Source of the DNA: Dehalococcoidales bacterium
GTDB taxonomy: Bacteria; Chloroflexota; Dehalococcoidia; Dehalococcoidales; UBA3254
Assembly (NCBI GenBank): GCA_028718465.1
Contig: JAQULX010000163.1
Location: 1-6,607, forward strand
Reading direction: 5' to 3'
DNA: 6,607 nt
Shown here: positions 1 through 6,417 of the stretch, in pieces
Layout: each line of letters opens with the position of its first letter
How positions within the stretch are numbered: the first letter of the stretch is position 1
Notes under the pieces: generated by a model
What the model was told of the DNA's origin: nothing
Databases searched by the model: none
The model's input: only the letters and a program-made list of their open reading frames with translations
Translations under genes and position numbers: made by a program

Positions 1-1016
1 TCGATGCAATCTGGAACTGCACTACCTGTTTTGCCTGCCAGGAGGTCTGTCCGGTCTGGGCTGAGCCGATGTTCAAGATAGGGGAGATGAGACGGAATCT
101 GGTACTGGAACAGGCCAGCATTCCGGAAACAGCCGAAGGCGCATTGCGCAGTATCGAGGACAGAGGCCATCCATGGAGGGGAACGCTGCTTACGCGCACG
201 AGCTGGTTCGAAGGCCTGGGCATCCAAACCCTGGCGGAAAACAGTGATATAGATGTGCTCTACTGGGTAGGCTGCACGGAAGCGCTGGAAGACAGGAGCT
301 TGAGAGTTGCCCAGGCTACCGCCAAGCTTCTCAAAACTGCCGGGATTAAATTTGGCGTTCTGGGCGACGAGGAGAGCTGCTGCGGCGATCCGGCCCGCCG
401 GCTGGGTAATGAGTACCTTTACCAGATGCAGGCCACGAAGAACATCGAGGTACTGAAAAGCTATAACATCAAAAAGATAGTCACCGGCTGCCCGCACTGC
501 TATAACACGTTGAAGAATGAATATCCACAGTTCGGCGGTGATTTCGAAGTCGTTCATCATTCCGATTTCATACTACAGCTCTTCCAGGACAACCGGTTGA
601 AGATCTCCAAGGGACCCAGAGGCACTGTAACCTATCATGATCCATGCTATCTGGGCCGGTATAATGAGATTTTTGAAATTCCGCGTCAGTTACTGCGATT
701 CGTTCCCGATCTCAATCTGGCAGAGATGGAGCGTAACCGGGAACGTAATTTTTGCTGCGGCGCCGGCGGCGGGCATATGTGGCTGGAAGAGCAGAAAGTG
801 GGAGAACGCATCAATGTGATGCGGACTGAACAGGCGATGGCGACCAAAGCTCAGATCGTGGCTACGGCCTGCCCGTACTGTCTCCAGATGTTCCAGGACG
901 GCATCAAGACCAGGGAAGCGGAAGAATCGCTGAAGGTTATGGATATCGCCGAGATACTGGCTGAATCAGCGGTATACCAGCCTTATACAGACCCGGGAGA
1001 GCAACGTAATGCGTAA
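1..1016 (+). CDS. Fe-S oxidoreductase with 4Fe-4S and two CCG domains (HdrD/GlpC-like), 5' end outside window
   Basis: The reading frame is open from position 3, before the first Met at 69, and the residues ahead of that Met form CTTCFACQEVCP, a CxxCxxCxxxCP 4Fe-4S ferredoxin motif (bases 18-53). The gene therefore starts outside the window, and 337 residues are visible. Counting from the Met at 69, two cysteine-rich CCG domains follow: C69, C104-C105, C141 and C144, then C193, C229-C230, C268 and C271. The spacing fits the CX(31-39)CCX(35-37)CxxC pattern of heterodisulfide reductase subunit D and GlpC-type proteins. Relatives beside acyl-CoA genes include the membrane-bound Fe-S oxidoreductase that takes electrons from EtfAB to menaquinone. 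I infer that role here because a thiolase gene overlaps its end. The missing N-terminal part would show whether it has a membrane domain. Lactate- or glycolate-oxidase-type Fe-S subunits are the main alternative. Confidence 0.9.
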   Translation, partial: DAIWNCTTCFACQEVCPVWAEPMFKIGEMRRNLVLEQASIPETAEGALRSIEDRGHPWRGTLLTRTSWFEGLGIQTLAENSDIDVLYWVGCTEALEDRSLRVAQATAKLLKTAGIKFGVLGDEESCCGDPARRLGNEYLYQMQATKNIEVLKSYNIKKIVTGCPHCYNTLKNEYPQFGGDFEVVHHSDFILQLFQDNRLKISKGPRGTVTYHDPCYLGRYNEIFEIPRQLLRFVPDLNLAEMERNRERNFCCGAGGGHMWLEEQKVGERINVMRTEQAMATKAQIVATACPYCLQMFQDGIKTREAEESLKVMDIAEILAESAVYQPYTDPGEQRNA

Positions 1017-2184
1017 AGTCGCAGTAGTGGGCGTCGGACAGACTAAATTCAGCGGCGCCCAGGCCCGTACGAATATGGAGCTTTTCACTGAAGCTGCCGA
1101 AGATGCCCTTCAGGATGCCGGTATAAAACCCGGTGCAGTCCAGGCCCTGCTGGTCGGCAATGTACTCAGTGACTTTGAGGAAGGTCAGCAGATAGCCCAC
1201 ACTTATATCGCAGAAAACCTGGGACTCTCTCGCATCCCGGCTAATACCTATGACGGAGCCTGCGCCTCCTCCAGCGTAGCTATCCATGACGCCTTTATCT
1301 GGGTAGCCTCCGGTATGTTCGATATTGTCCTGGCAGGCGGCATGGAAAGGGCTGCTTCAATGGGCACCCGGCTTGCCACTCAGACTTATGCCATGTATAC
1401 AGACCGGTTTTATGACTTCCCTTCCGGGATTACCTTTCCCGGCGTATTTGCTTTGCTGGCCAACCTGTATGCTCACAAATACGGTATCGAAATGGCAAAG
1501 CTCAAGGAACAAATGGCGCTGGTATCGGTAAAAGCTCATAAATATGGGCTCTTGAATCCTAAAGCTCACCTGCGACGGGAGATGACCGTAGAAAAAGTAC
1601 TCCGCAGCCCCATGGTCAGCCAGCCTCTCCAGGTATATGATTGCTGTCCTTTTTCAGACGGCGCCTCAGCTATCGTTGTAGCTTCGGAAGAAACCGCCAA
1701 AAAGCTGACAGACAGGCCGATTTTCATAACCGGAGTCGGACAAGCTTCTGCCGGAACACTGGCCAGCCAGCAGCATTATCTGCCGCACCTTATCGCCCGG
1801 GAAGTGGCGGTGAAAAAGGCTTATTCCATGGCCGGGGTGTCGCCGGGCGATATCGATATCTGTGAGCTGCACGATAGTTTTTCTATCTCTGAAATCCTGG
1901 CTATCGAAAGCCTGGGATTCTTTGACCGGGGAACCGGAGGAGAAGCCACCGCTCGTGGCGATACTATGATCGGCGGCAAGATCGCCGTCAACCCTTCGGG
2001 AGGTCTGAAGGCTAAAGGACATCCGGTGGGCGCTACCGGCGCCGCCCAGGTCTATGAAATTTATCGCCAGTTGCGCGGAGAATGCGGAGAGACCCAGGTA
2101 GAAGGCGCCAGAATCGGGCTGGCCGATGCTATGGGCGCCAGCGGCAATATTCACTGCAATATGATATTACAAAGGGGATGGTAG
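1009..2184 (+). CDS. SCP2-type thiolase (acetyl-CoA acetyltransferase-like)
   Basis: This 391-residue protein has thiolase-family length and motifs. Residue C85 in DGACASSS is the acyl-accepting nucleophile. H288 lies in ELHDSF and H338 in the GHP motif of NPSGGLKAKGHPVGATG, and DCCPFSDGAS (211-220) matches the family's DC-P-SDGA segment. The HDxF motif and the lack of a C-terminal CxG motif place it in the SCP2/archaeal acetoacetyl-CoA thiolase branch. Members cleave or form 3-oxoacyl-CoA in the cytoplasm, often in complex with a DUF35 protein such as the one encoded next. Known pairs include archaeal thiolase/DUF35/HMG-CoA synthase, BbsAB of anaerobic toluene degradation and Ltp2/ChsH2 aldolases. 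An oddity is that the HDCF cysteine is Ser (S290). The ATG overlaps the upstream gene by 8 bases, with GGGAG at 995-999 as ribosome binding site, which suggests translational coupling. Substrate is unknown. Confidence 0.93.
   Translation: MRKVAVVGVGQTKFSGAQARTNMELFTEAAEDALQDAGIKPGAVQALLVGNVLSDFEEGQQIAHTYIAENLGLSRIPANTYDGACASSSVAIHDAFIWVASGMFDIVLAGGMERAASMGTRLATQTYAMYTDRFYDFPSGITFPGVFALLANLYAHKYGIEMAKLKEQMALVSVKAHKYGLLNPKAHLRREMTVEKVLRSPMVSQPLQVYDCCPFSDGASAIVVASEETAKKLTDRPIFITGVGQASAGTLASQQHYLPHLIAREVAVKKAYSMAGVSPGDIDICELHDSFSISEILAIESLGFFDRGTGGEATARGDTMIGGKIAVNPSGGLKAKGHPVGATGAAQVYEIYRQLRGECGETQVEGARIGLADAMGASGNIHCNMILQRGW
2171..2177 (+). promoter_or_regulatory. Ribosome binding site deciding the DUF35 start
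   Basis: The purine run AAAGGGG abuts the in-frame ATG at 2178 with no spacing but lies 6 bases before the GTG at 2184. The GTG is therefore the better start, giving a one-base overlap with the thiolase stop (TAGTG). The ATG at 2178 would add only two residues. Confidence 0.55.
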
Positions 2185-2594
2185 TGGGACCTAAGATTAC
2201 TGTAAAAGACTATCTGGCCGCTCTCAGAGAAAACCGGCTGCTGGGGTTGAAGTGCCGGGAATGCGGATTTGTCACCGCCCCTCCCCGCCTGGCCTGCCGC
2301 CGCTGCTCCGGCCGGAATAGTGAAATCATGGAGCTTTCCGGCAAGGGAAAGATTGCCACCTTTACCTCAGTATATATTCCCCCGGAGAGCCGGCGGGGTA
2401 AAACTCCCTATACCGTTGTGCTGGTTGAACTGGATGAAGGCCCCTGGGTAATGGGCAACCTCAGTGGGGTTGATCCCGCTCAGACTTCCCTGGAAATCAT
2501 CGGCCAAAAAGTGATTATGAACAATACATTGCTGCTGCAAGGGGAGCCTCCGGAAGACGATATTATCGCCCCTTTGTTCGAACTTGTTAATTGA
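2184..2594 (+). CDS. DUF35 zinc-ribbon/OB-fold protein, thiolase partner
   Basis: This is a 136-residue protein if GTG at 2184 is used; a much earlier in-frame ATG at 2082 lies inside the thiolase and is unlikely. After a short N-terminal helix region (TVKDYLAALRENRLLG) comes a rubredoxin-like zinc ribbon with C24, C27, C38 and C41 (CxxC, 10 residues, CxxC). A beta-rich OB-fold begins at about GKGKIATFTSV (53-63) and runs to near the C-terminus. This is the DUF35 (OB_aCoA_assoc) architecture. Family members bind thiolase-fold partners and can help shape the CoA-binding site or bridge enzymes; they are not usually catalytic alone. The one-base overlap with the thiolase gene supports a complex made at fixed ratio. 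It is the last gene of the plus-strand string. Confidence 0.9.
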   Translation: MGPKITVKDYLAALRENRLLGLKCRECGFVTAPPRLACRRCSGRNSEIMELSGKGKIATFTSVYIPPESRRGKTPYTVVLVELDEGPWVMGNLSGVDPAQTSLEIIGQKVIMNNTLLLQGEPPEDDIIAPLFELVN

Positions 2595-2702
2595 ACAATC
2601 AGCAGAGTAGAAGATAGAATTATCGCAGTATCCCGGTATCCGGCCCTGCTGCGGTTTCCATCGCGGCATCGTTTCAGAGCCCCGGTGAATCATCTTGTAA
2701 GA

Positions 2703-2730
2703 AACACACCCCGGAAATCCGGGGTGTGTT
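2703..2730. terminator. Bidirectional hairpin between convergent operons
   Basis: A perfect 12-bp inverted repeat (AACACACCCCGG / CCGGGGTGTGTT) encloses an AAAT loop. Reading on the minus strand, the stem ends in T-rich sequence (TGTGTTTCTT), as expected of an intrinsic terminator for the CoA-transferase operon. On the plus strand it is followed by GAGTTTAGTT, a weaker U-tract, for the DUF35 operon. It lies 109 bases after the DUF35 stop and 30 bases beyond the stop of CoA-transferase subunit B. The rest of the 2595-2759 gap shows no gene. Confidence 0.85.
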
Positions 2731-2759
2731 GAGTTTAGTTCCTGATTTAATGGCCGAAT

Positions 2760-3440
2760 CTACATCTCGATTTCTTTGAGGTCTTTGGCAATAATCAGTT
2801 TCGGCTCGGTGACAGACTGAATATCATCCACGGTCAATCCGGGAAATACCTCTTTGAGCAGAAGCCCTTCAGGTGTAACCTCCATAACCGCCAGGTCGGT
2901 AAAAATCATGCTGACTCTACCAACAGTGGTAGCCGGATATGACAGCTCTTTTACAATCTTCAATTCACCGCCCTTGGTAACATGCTCCATGGCGATAAAA
3001 AGTTTTTGCGCGCCGGCAGCCAGGTCCATTGATCCGCCTATATTTCCCACGGAGAGCCCGCGCGAGGGGGTTAACCAGCCTGCGTAATCTCCCCTGTGAT
3101 TGACCTGGAGAGCGCCCATGACCGCCACGTCGATATGCTTGCCGCGGATCATGGTGAACGATTCGACAATGTCAAAATAGGATGACCCCGGCAAAGTGGT
3201 GATAGCCTGACAGCTGGCATTGATCAGATCCTGATCGGCTTCTTCAGGATCGGCTAAAGGCCCCGTTTTAAGCATTCCCACCTCAGCCTGAAGAGCAACA
3301 TCCATGCCCTCGATCCAGTTGCTGACCAGTGTCGGAATACCAATGCCCAGATTAACATACCAGCCTTCTTTTATCTCACGACTAACTCTCAGGGCAATCA
3401 TTTCCCTGGATAGTCCCTGGAAATTCGCTTTGGTAGCCAT
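2760..3440 (-). CDS. CoA-transferase subunit B (3-oxoacid CoA-transferase family I, AtoA/ScoB-like)
   Basis: This 226-residue protein has the usual length of the beta subunit. Family landmarks include NLGIGIPTLV (30-39), SFTMIRGKHIDVAVMGALQV, GGSMDLAAGAQKLFIAMEH and IFTDLAVMEV. The catalytic glutamate that forms the glutamyl-CoA thioester is most likely E53 in QAEVGML. Family I enzymes move CoA between acyl-CoA and a free acid such as acetoacetate, butyrate, succinate or glutaconate. The usual ENG triad around the Glu is EVG here, so specificity may differ from AtoA/ScoB. The ATG is preceded by AAGGAGGAG at good spacing. It follows subunit A after 26 bases, so the two are almost surely co-transcribed and form a heteromer. 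Nearby crotonases and the thiolase suggest a role in activating an acid or releasing a product of beta-oxidation. Confidence 0.9.
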   Translation of the reverse strand: MATKANFQGLSREMIALRVSREIKEGWYVNLGIGIPTLVSNWIEGMDVALQAEVGMLKTGPLADPEEADQDLINASCQAITTLPGSSYFDIVESFTMIRGKHIDVAVMGALQVNHRGDYAGWLTPSRGLSVGNIGGSMDLAAGAQKLFIAMEHVTKGGELKIVKELSYPATTVGRVSMIFTDLAVMEVTPEGLLLKEVFPGLTVDDIQSVTEPKLIIAKDLKEIEM

Positions 3441-3466
3441 TTTACTTTCTCCTCCTTGACTTCAAC

Positions 3467-4207
3467 TTAATCTATGGTAATGGCAAACTTGGGGCGTTCC
3501 ACCAGAACTACCCGGCGGACGTATACACTGGGCGTGTGAACCAGTTCACCGTCCAGTTCCCCTACTTCGACCAAATTCTCGACTTCAGCGATGGTAAATT
3601 TGGCTGCCGCAGCCATTACAGGATTAAAGTTTCTAGCCGTCTTGGAATAGTGCAGATTGCCCTCTTTGTCACCGGTATGCGCGTGAATAAGGGCAAAATC
3701 AGGTTGCAAAGCATACTCAAGTATATACTTTTGACCGTCAAACATTCTGGTCTCTTTCTTCACCCGGTTCTTCTCGATGCTGCTGACGGTCATCTCTTCG
3801 ACTACCGAGCCGACACCGGTTGGAGTATAGAAAGCGGGGATGCCTGCGGCGGCAGCGCGGTATTTCTCTGCCAGAGTACCCATTGGATAGGCCTCAAATT
3901 CAATTCTGCCGGCTCTGACAGCCTGTTCGAAGGGATTCTTCGCGCCTTTACTGGCGGAACGGTCAAGTCCGTAAGAATCAATGACTTTTCTTAACTGTCC
4001 GTTCTCTACCATCATTCTGAGCTCTTCGGAAGCTCCCACCAGGGGACCGCAACCGCAGGTCAACGTCAGGTCTTTCACACCTTTCTTGATAAGAGCCCTT
4101 AATAAAGCCCTCGGCACTCCGCACGCGAAAAAGCCAGGGATAGCAATCATGGCGCCATCCTGGATCTCGGCAATGGCTTCTTCAGGGCTGGGAAATACCT
4201 TATCCAC
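3467..4207 (-). CDS. CoA-transferase subunit A (3-oxoacid CoA-transferase family I, AtoD/ScoA-like)
   Basis: With GTG at 4207 as start the product is 246 residues, a typical alpha-subunit length. Recognisable segments are IAIPGFFACGVPRALLRAL near the N-terminus, YPMGTLAEKYRAAAAGIPAF and TPTGVG in the middle, and RNFNPVMAAAAKFTIAEVE followed by GELDGELVHTPSVYV near the C-terminus, all characteristic of the AtoD/ScoA side. This subunit supplies much of the CoA-binding surface, while the catalytic Glu is on subunit B, encoded 26 bases downstream. A TTG six codons earlier is in frame, but it lies directly upstream of the AGGAGG ribosome binding site, so it is unlikely to be the start. The 169-base gap upstream carries possible promoter and operator sequences. 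Acceptor and donor acids cannot be read from the sequence. Confidence 0.91.
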   Translation of the reverse strand: MDKVFPSPEEAIAEIQDGAMIAIPGFFACGVPRALLRALIKKGVKDLTLTCGCGPLVGASEELRMMVENGQLRKVIDSYGLDRSASKGAKNPFEQAVRAGRIEFEAYPMGTLAEKYRAAAAGIPAFYTPTGVGSVVEEMTVSSIEKNRVKKETRMFDGQKYILEYALQPDFALIHAHTGDKEGNLHYSKTARNFNPVMAAAAKFTIAEVENLVEVGELDGELVHTPSVYVRRVVLVERPKFAITID

Positions 4208-4215
4208 TATTCTTT

Positions 4216-4221
4216 CCTCCT
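4216..4221 (-). promoter_or_regulatory. Strong ribosome binding site of CoA-transferase subunit A
   Basis: AGGAGG on the minus strand lies 8 bases before the GTG at 4207. It overlaps codons that an upstream TTG start would translate, which decides the start in favour of GTG. Confidence 0.8.
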
Positions 4222-4245
4222 GCAAAATATTTTAAATACTGTTAA

Positions 4246-4256
4246 ATTTTAGCATA
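4246..4256 (-). promoter_or_regulatory. Candidate extended -10 promoter for the CoA-transferase genes
   Basis: The minus strand reads TATGCTAAAAT, which fits an extended -10 element (TRTGn followed by five of six TATAAT bases). The -35 hexamer at 17-base spacing (CTTATC, 4269-4274) is poor, as is common for extended -10 promoters. Transcription would start near 4239 and give a leader of about 30 bases. The region is AT-rich, so chance matches are likely. Confidence 0.4.
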
Positions 4257-4292
4257 TGTATATCTGAAGATAAGCTCGCGACCAGAAATACT

Positions 4293-4309
4293 TTATCGTA
4301 AATCGATAA
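4293..4309. promoter_or_regulatory. Inverted repeat, possible operator
   Basis: On the plus strand TTATCG and CGATAA flank a 5-base TAAAT spacer, forming a two-fold symmetric site. A further ATTATCG occurs at 4335-4341 and a looser TATC-TGAA-GATA at 4261-4272, so the gap before the CoA-transferase genes has several GATAA-like half sites. The site also lies across the spacer and -10 of a second weak promoter candidate on the minus strand (TTGCTT at 4313-4318, 17 bases, TAAAGT at 4290-4295). A repressor binding site is an inference; no regulator is recognised by sequence. Confidence 0.35.
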
Positions 4310-4376
4310 TAAAAGCAAATATGTCTCCAATACGATTATCGGATTTTAGAGAAAGGATAATAGGTACTTCGAGAGG

Positions 4377-5105
4377 TTAATTCGCCTGCGATGAGAGCCA
4401 AGATGCCAGTCTTTTTTCCAGATGCAGCCCTGCCTCCAGACTCATTTCCAGTCCTCGAGTAACAGCCAGTTTGGCTATAGTGACAGCTCCGGTATCAAAA
4501 TTCTTAAGCAGGTTAGCAAGTCTTTCGGTTTCGGCAAGCAGGTCCCGGCGCGGCAGTACCTTATTGACCAACTTCACTCGCCTGGCCTCATCAGCCTTCA
4601 ACCAGCGACCGGTAAGCAGTATATCGAGGGCAGGCGCCCGGCCTATAGTGCGGGGAAGAGTCTGGCTGCCCCCGGCAGCGGGGATTATTCCCAGGGTCAC
4701 TTCAGGTAATCCAAACTGAGCGTCATCCGAACACAGGCGGAGATCGCAGCAAAGAGACATTTCGATCCCGGAACCCAGCACATATCCGTGCATGGCGGCG
4801 ATAAAGGGTTTCGGGATGCTGAGAAAGCGCCCCCAGATATCGCGCTCAAAACGCGCCCGGCGGGCTAATACCGGCGGTGGGGCTGAAAGAAACTCGGTCA
4901 GGTCAGCCCCGGCGCAGAAGGCCTTCTCTCCAGCCCCTTTCAGGATAATTACTCTTACCTCAGGATCATCCCGGATAGCACCCAGCACTTCATAAAGATC
5001 ATCCCGCATCTGAATACTGTACGCATTCAGGGCCTTCGGCCGGTTAAGCGTAACCCGGGCAATGTTATCCAGCTTTTCGTAAATTATGGTTTCAAAATCA
5101 GACAT
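4377..5105 (-). CDS. Enoyl-CoA hydratase/isomerase family protein 1, short C-terminus
   Basis: This 242-residue crotonase-fold protein has both catalytic glutamates of classical enoyl-CoA hydratase: E115 in GSGIEMSLCCD and E135 in FGLPEVTLG, 20 residues apart like Glu144 and Glu164 of the rat enzyme. AFCAGADL (62-69) provides the oxyanion-hole segment, and IIPAAGGSQTLPR follows the second Glu. It is therefore a good candidate for reversible hydration of a 2-enoyl-CoA in beta-oxidation. The protein stops after EKRLASWLSSQAN and lacks the usual tail with an EG-AF-KR-P motif; neither alternative frame downstream restores it. The ribosome binding site is weak (TGGAAAC region). The start lies 29 bases after the stop of the second crotonase, so the pair is probably one transcript. 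Substrate range is not evident. Confidence 0.9.
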   Translation of the reverse strand: MSDFETIIYEKLDNIARVTLNRPKALNAYSIQMRDDLYEVLGAIRDDPEVRVIILKGAGEKAFCAGADLTEFLSAPPPVLARRARFERDIWGRFLSIPKPFIAAMHGYVLGSGIEMSLCCDLRLCSDDAQFGLPEVTLGIIPAAGGSQTLPRTIGRAPALDILLTGRWLKADEARRVKLVNKVLPRRDLLAETERLANLLKNFDTGAVTIAKLAVTRGLEMSLEAGLHLEKRLASWLSSQAN

Positions 5106-5134
5106 AGTAAGTTTCCAAATTCCAGCTATCTATT

Positions 5135-5896
5135 CTATTTGCCCTGATACTCCGGAGGTCTCTTTTTAAGAAATGATTGGATTCCCTCAGTACGGTCGGC
5201 AGTAGTATGAAGCAGGAAATAAAGGTCAGCTTCCAGCCGCAACCCCTGTTCCAGAGTCAAGTTCAATCCCTTGTTGACGGCTTCCTTGCAATACCTCAGG
5301 GCAAAGGGAGCCTTGCTGCGGAGGTTCCCAGCCAGAGCATCCGCTTCTGCCATCAGGCTACTATGGGCTACTACCTTACTTACCAGTCCTATCTCGCCCG
5401 CAGTGCCGGCATCGATTATTTCTCCGGTAAGTATCATTTCCAGAGCCTTGCCCTTGCCCACAATGCGGGGCAAACGCTGGGTACCCCCATCCAGGGGTAT
5501 GCGCCCCCCTGTTATTTGCGGAAGACCGAACCGGGCTTTATCTGAGGCAATTCTCAGATCGCAGGCCAGCGCCAGCTCCAGACCCTCCCCAACGGCCTCC
5601 CCATTAATAATGGCCAGGGTAGGACAATCTATTCCTGCTACAGCCTCGGCCGGGCTGCACCCGGACAGTAAACCGGCATAACCGGCAAAGACAGGCTGCT
5701 CCGCACCGGAGCAGAAGGCTTCGCCTGCTCCGGTTATCACGGCCAGATAAATATCGTCGTCTCCATTAATTTCAGCACATATTTCAGCCAGTTCCTGCGC
5801 CATGGCCAGGTCAAGGCAATTGCCGGTTTCCGGTCGGTTTAGAGTAATATACCCGATATGCTCTTTTTTAGTATACAGGACAGGTTTATCAGACAT
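5135..5896 (-). CDS. Enoyl-CoA hydratase/isomerase family protein 2 with altered active site
   Basis: This 253-residue crotonase-fold protein has a complete C-terminal tail (EGIQSFLKKRPPEYQGK). The first catalytic glutamate position is kept (E107 in GEGLELALACD), but the second, 20 residues later, is Gln (Q127 in FGLPQITGG). An Asp also stands in the following loop (D136 in IPLDGGTQRLPR), where Gly or Ala is common. The oxyanion segment is AFCSGAEQ. A classical syn-hydratase needs both Glu, so this may be an isomerase, hydrolase, lyase or a hydratase with different chemistry. The start has a good AAGGAG site. The gene begins 41 bases after the response-regulator stop and ends 29 bases before crotonase 1. 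The family assignment is sure, the reaction is not. Confidence 0.9.
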   Translation of the reverse strand: MSDKPVLYTKKEHIGYITLNRPETGNCLDLAMAQELAEICAEINGDDDIYLAVITGAGEAFCSGAEQPVFAGYAGLLSGCSPAEAVAGIDCPTLAIINGEAVGEGLELALACDLRIASDKARFGLPQITGGRIPLDGGTQRLPRIVGKGKALEMILTGEIIDAGTAGEIGLVSKVVAHSSLMAEADALAGNLRSKAPFALRYCKEAVNKGLNLTLEQGLRLEADLYFLLHTTADRTEGIQSFLKKRPPEYQGK

Positions 5897-5937
5897 TTTT
5901 TCTCCTTGCTATTTTCATATTAATGCATAACCGCCTT

Positions 5938-6411
5938 TTACCTGTCATCCGTATCATCCGTTTTCTCACGGATGGCTGAATACGGGTTCTTGTTTAAAAC
6001 CAGCCAGTATATTTCGAGCTGACGTACAGCGGCCACAAATTGTTCAAAATCCACCGGCTTGGTGATATAGCTATTACAACCCATCTCATAGCCGCCGACA
6101 ACATCCTTGTCCATAGACGAGGAAGTCAGGATCACTACGGGCAACAACCTGGTTACCGGATTGGACCTGATTTGTTTAAGCACTTCCAGCCCGTTAATAC
6201 GGGGTAGTTTTAAATCCAGAAGGACAACCTCCGGAAGTTTTGTGGTATCGCGCCCGGAATATTTACCCTGTCCAAAAAGGAATTCTAAAGCCTCCACTCC
6301 ATCTTCAGCAACTATAACTTTATTGGCAACATGCGATTTCTCCAAAGCTATTTTGGTCAAAATGATGTCATCCGGATTGTCTTCCACCAGTAAGATAACT
6401 TTCTCTTCCAT
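5938..6411 (-). CDS. Rcp1-like single-domain response regulator
   Basis: This 157-residue protein is a stand-alone receiver domain with no DNA-binding output domain. Receiver residues are present: acidic pocket E10-D11 with D14-D15 in VEDNPDD, phosphoacceptor D66 in VLLDLKLP, T96 in VILTSSS, and K118 in YITKPVDF. The ending EQF-AAVRQLEIYWLVLN is typical of Rcp1-type regulators that pair with phytochrome-like or PAS-containing histidine kinases. The C-terminal 15-20 residues are charged and look disordered. I chose the ATG at 6411 because GGAG lies 6 bases upstream, whereas the ATG at 6438 has no such site and would add nine residues. Only 41 bases without a hairpin separate it from crotonase 2, so co-transcription is likely. 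No histidine kinase is visible; one may lie to the right of the window. Confidence 0.92.
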   Translation of the reverse strand: MEEKVILLVEDNPDDIILTKIALEKSHVANKVIVAEDGVEALEFLFGQGKYSGRDTTKLPEVVLLDLKLPRINGLEVLKQIRSNPVTRLLPVVILTSSSMDKDVVGGYEMGCNSYITKPVDFEQFVAAVRQLEIYWLVLNKNPYSAIREKTDDTDDR

Positions 6412-6417
6412 TGCTAT

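Noticed and set aside
2082..2183. Longer N-terminus for the DUF35 protein from ATG at 2082
   Set aside because: It would lie inside the thiolase gene, has arginine-rich out-of-frame composition, and the family normally begins close to the zinc ribbon.
2621..2640. TATC repeated three times at 8-base intervals after the DUF35 gene
   Set aside because: Only four bases repeat, there is no longer unit, and nothing nearby suggests a function.
3536..3994. Long plus-strand open frame of 152 codons opposite CoA-transferase subunit A
   Set aside because: It is antisense to a clearly conserved gene, and its translation shows no recognisable domain.
4327..4342. Weak hairpin (6-bp stem with one G-U pair, ATCG loop on the minus strand) after crotonase 1 as terminator
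   Set aside because: The stem is short and AT-rich and the T-rich stretch begins several bases later, so it is not convincing; read-through into the CoA-transferase genes is possible.
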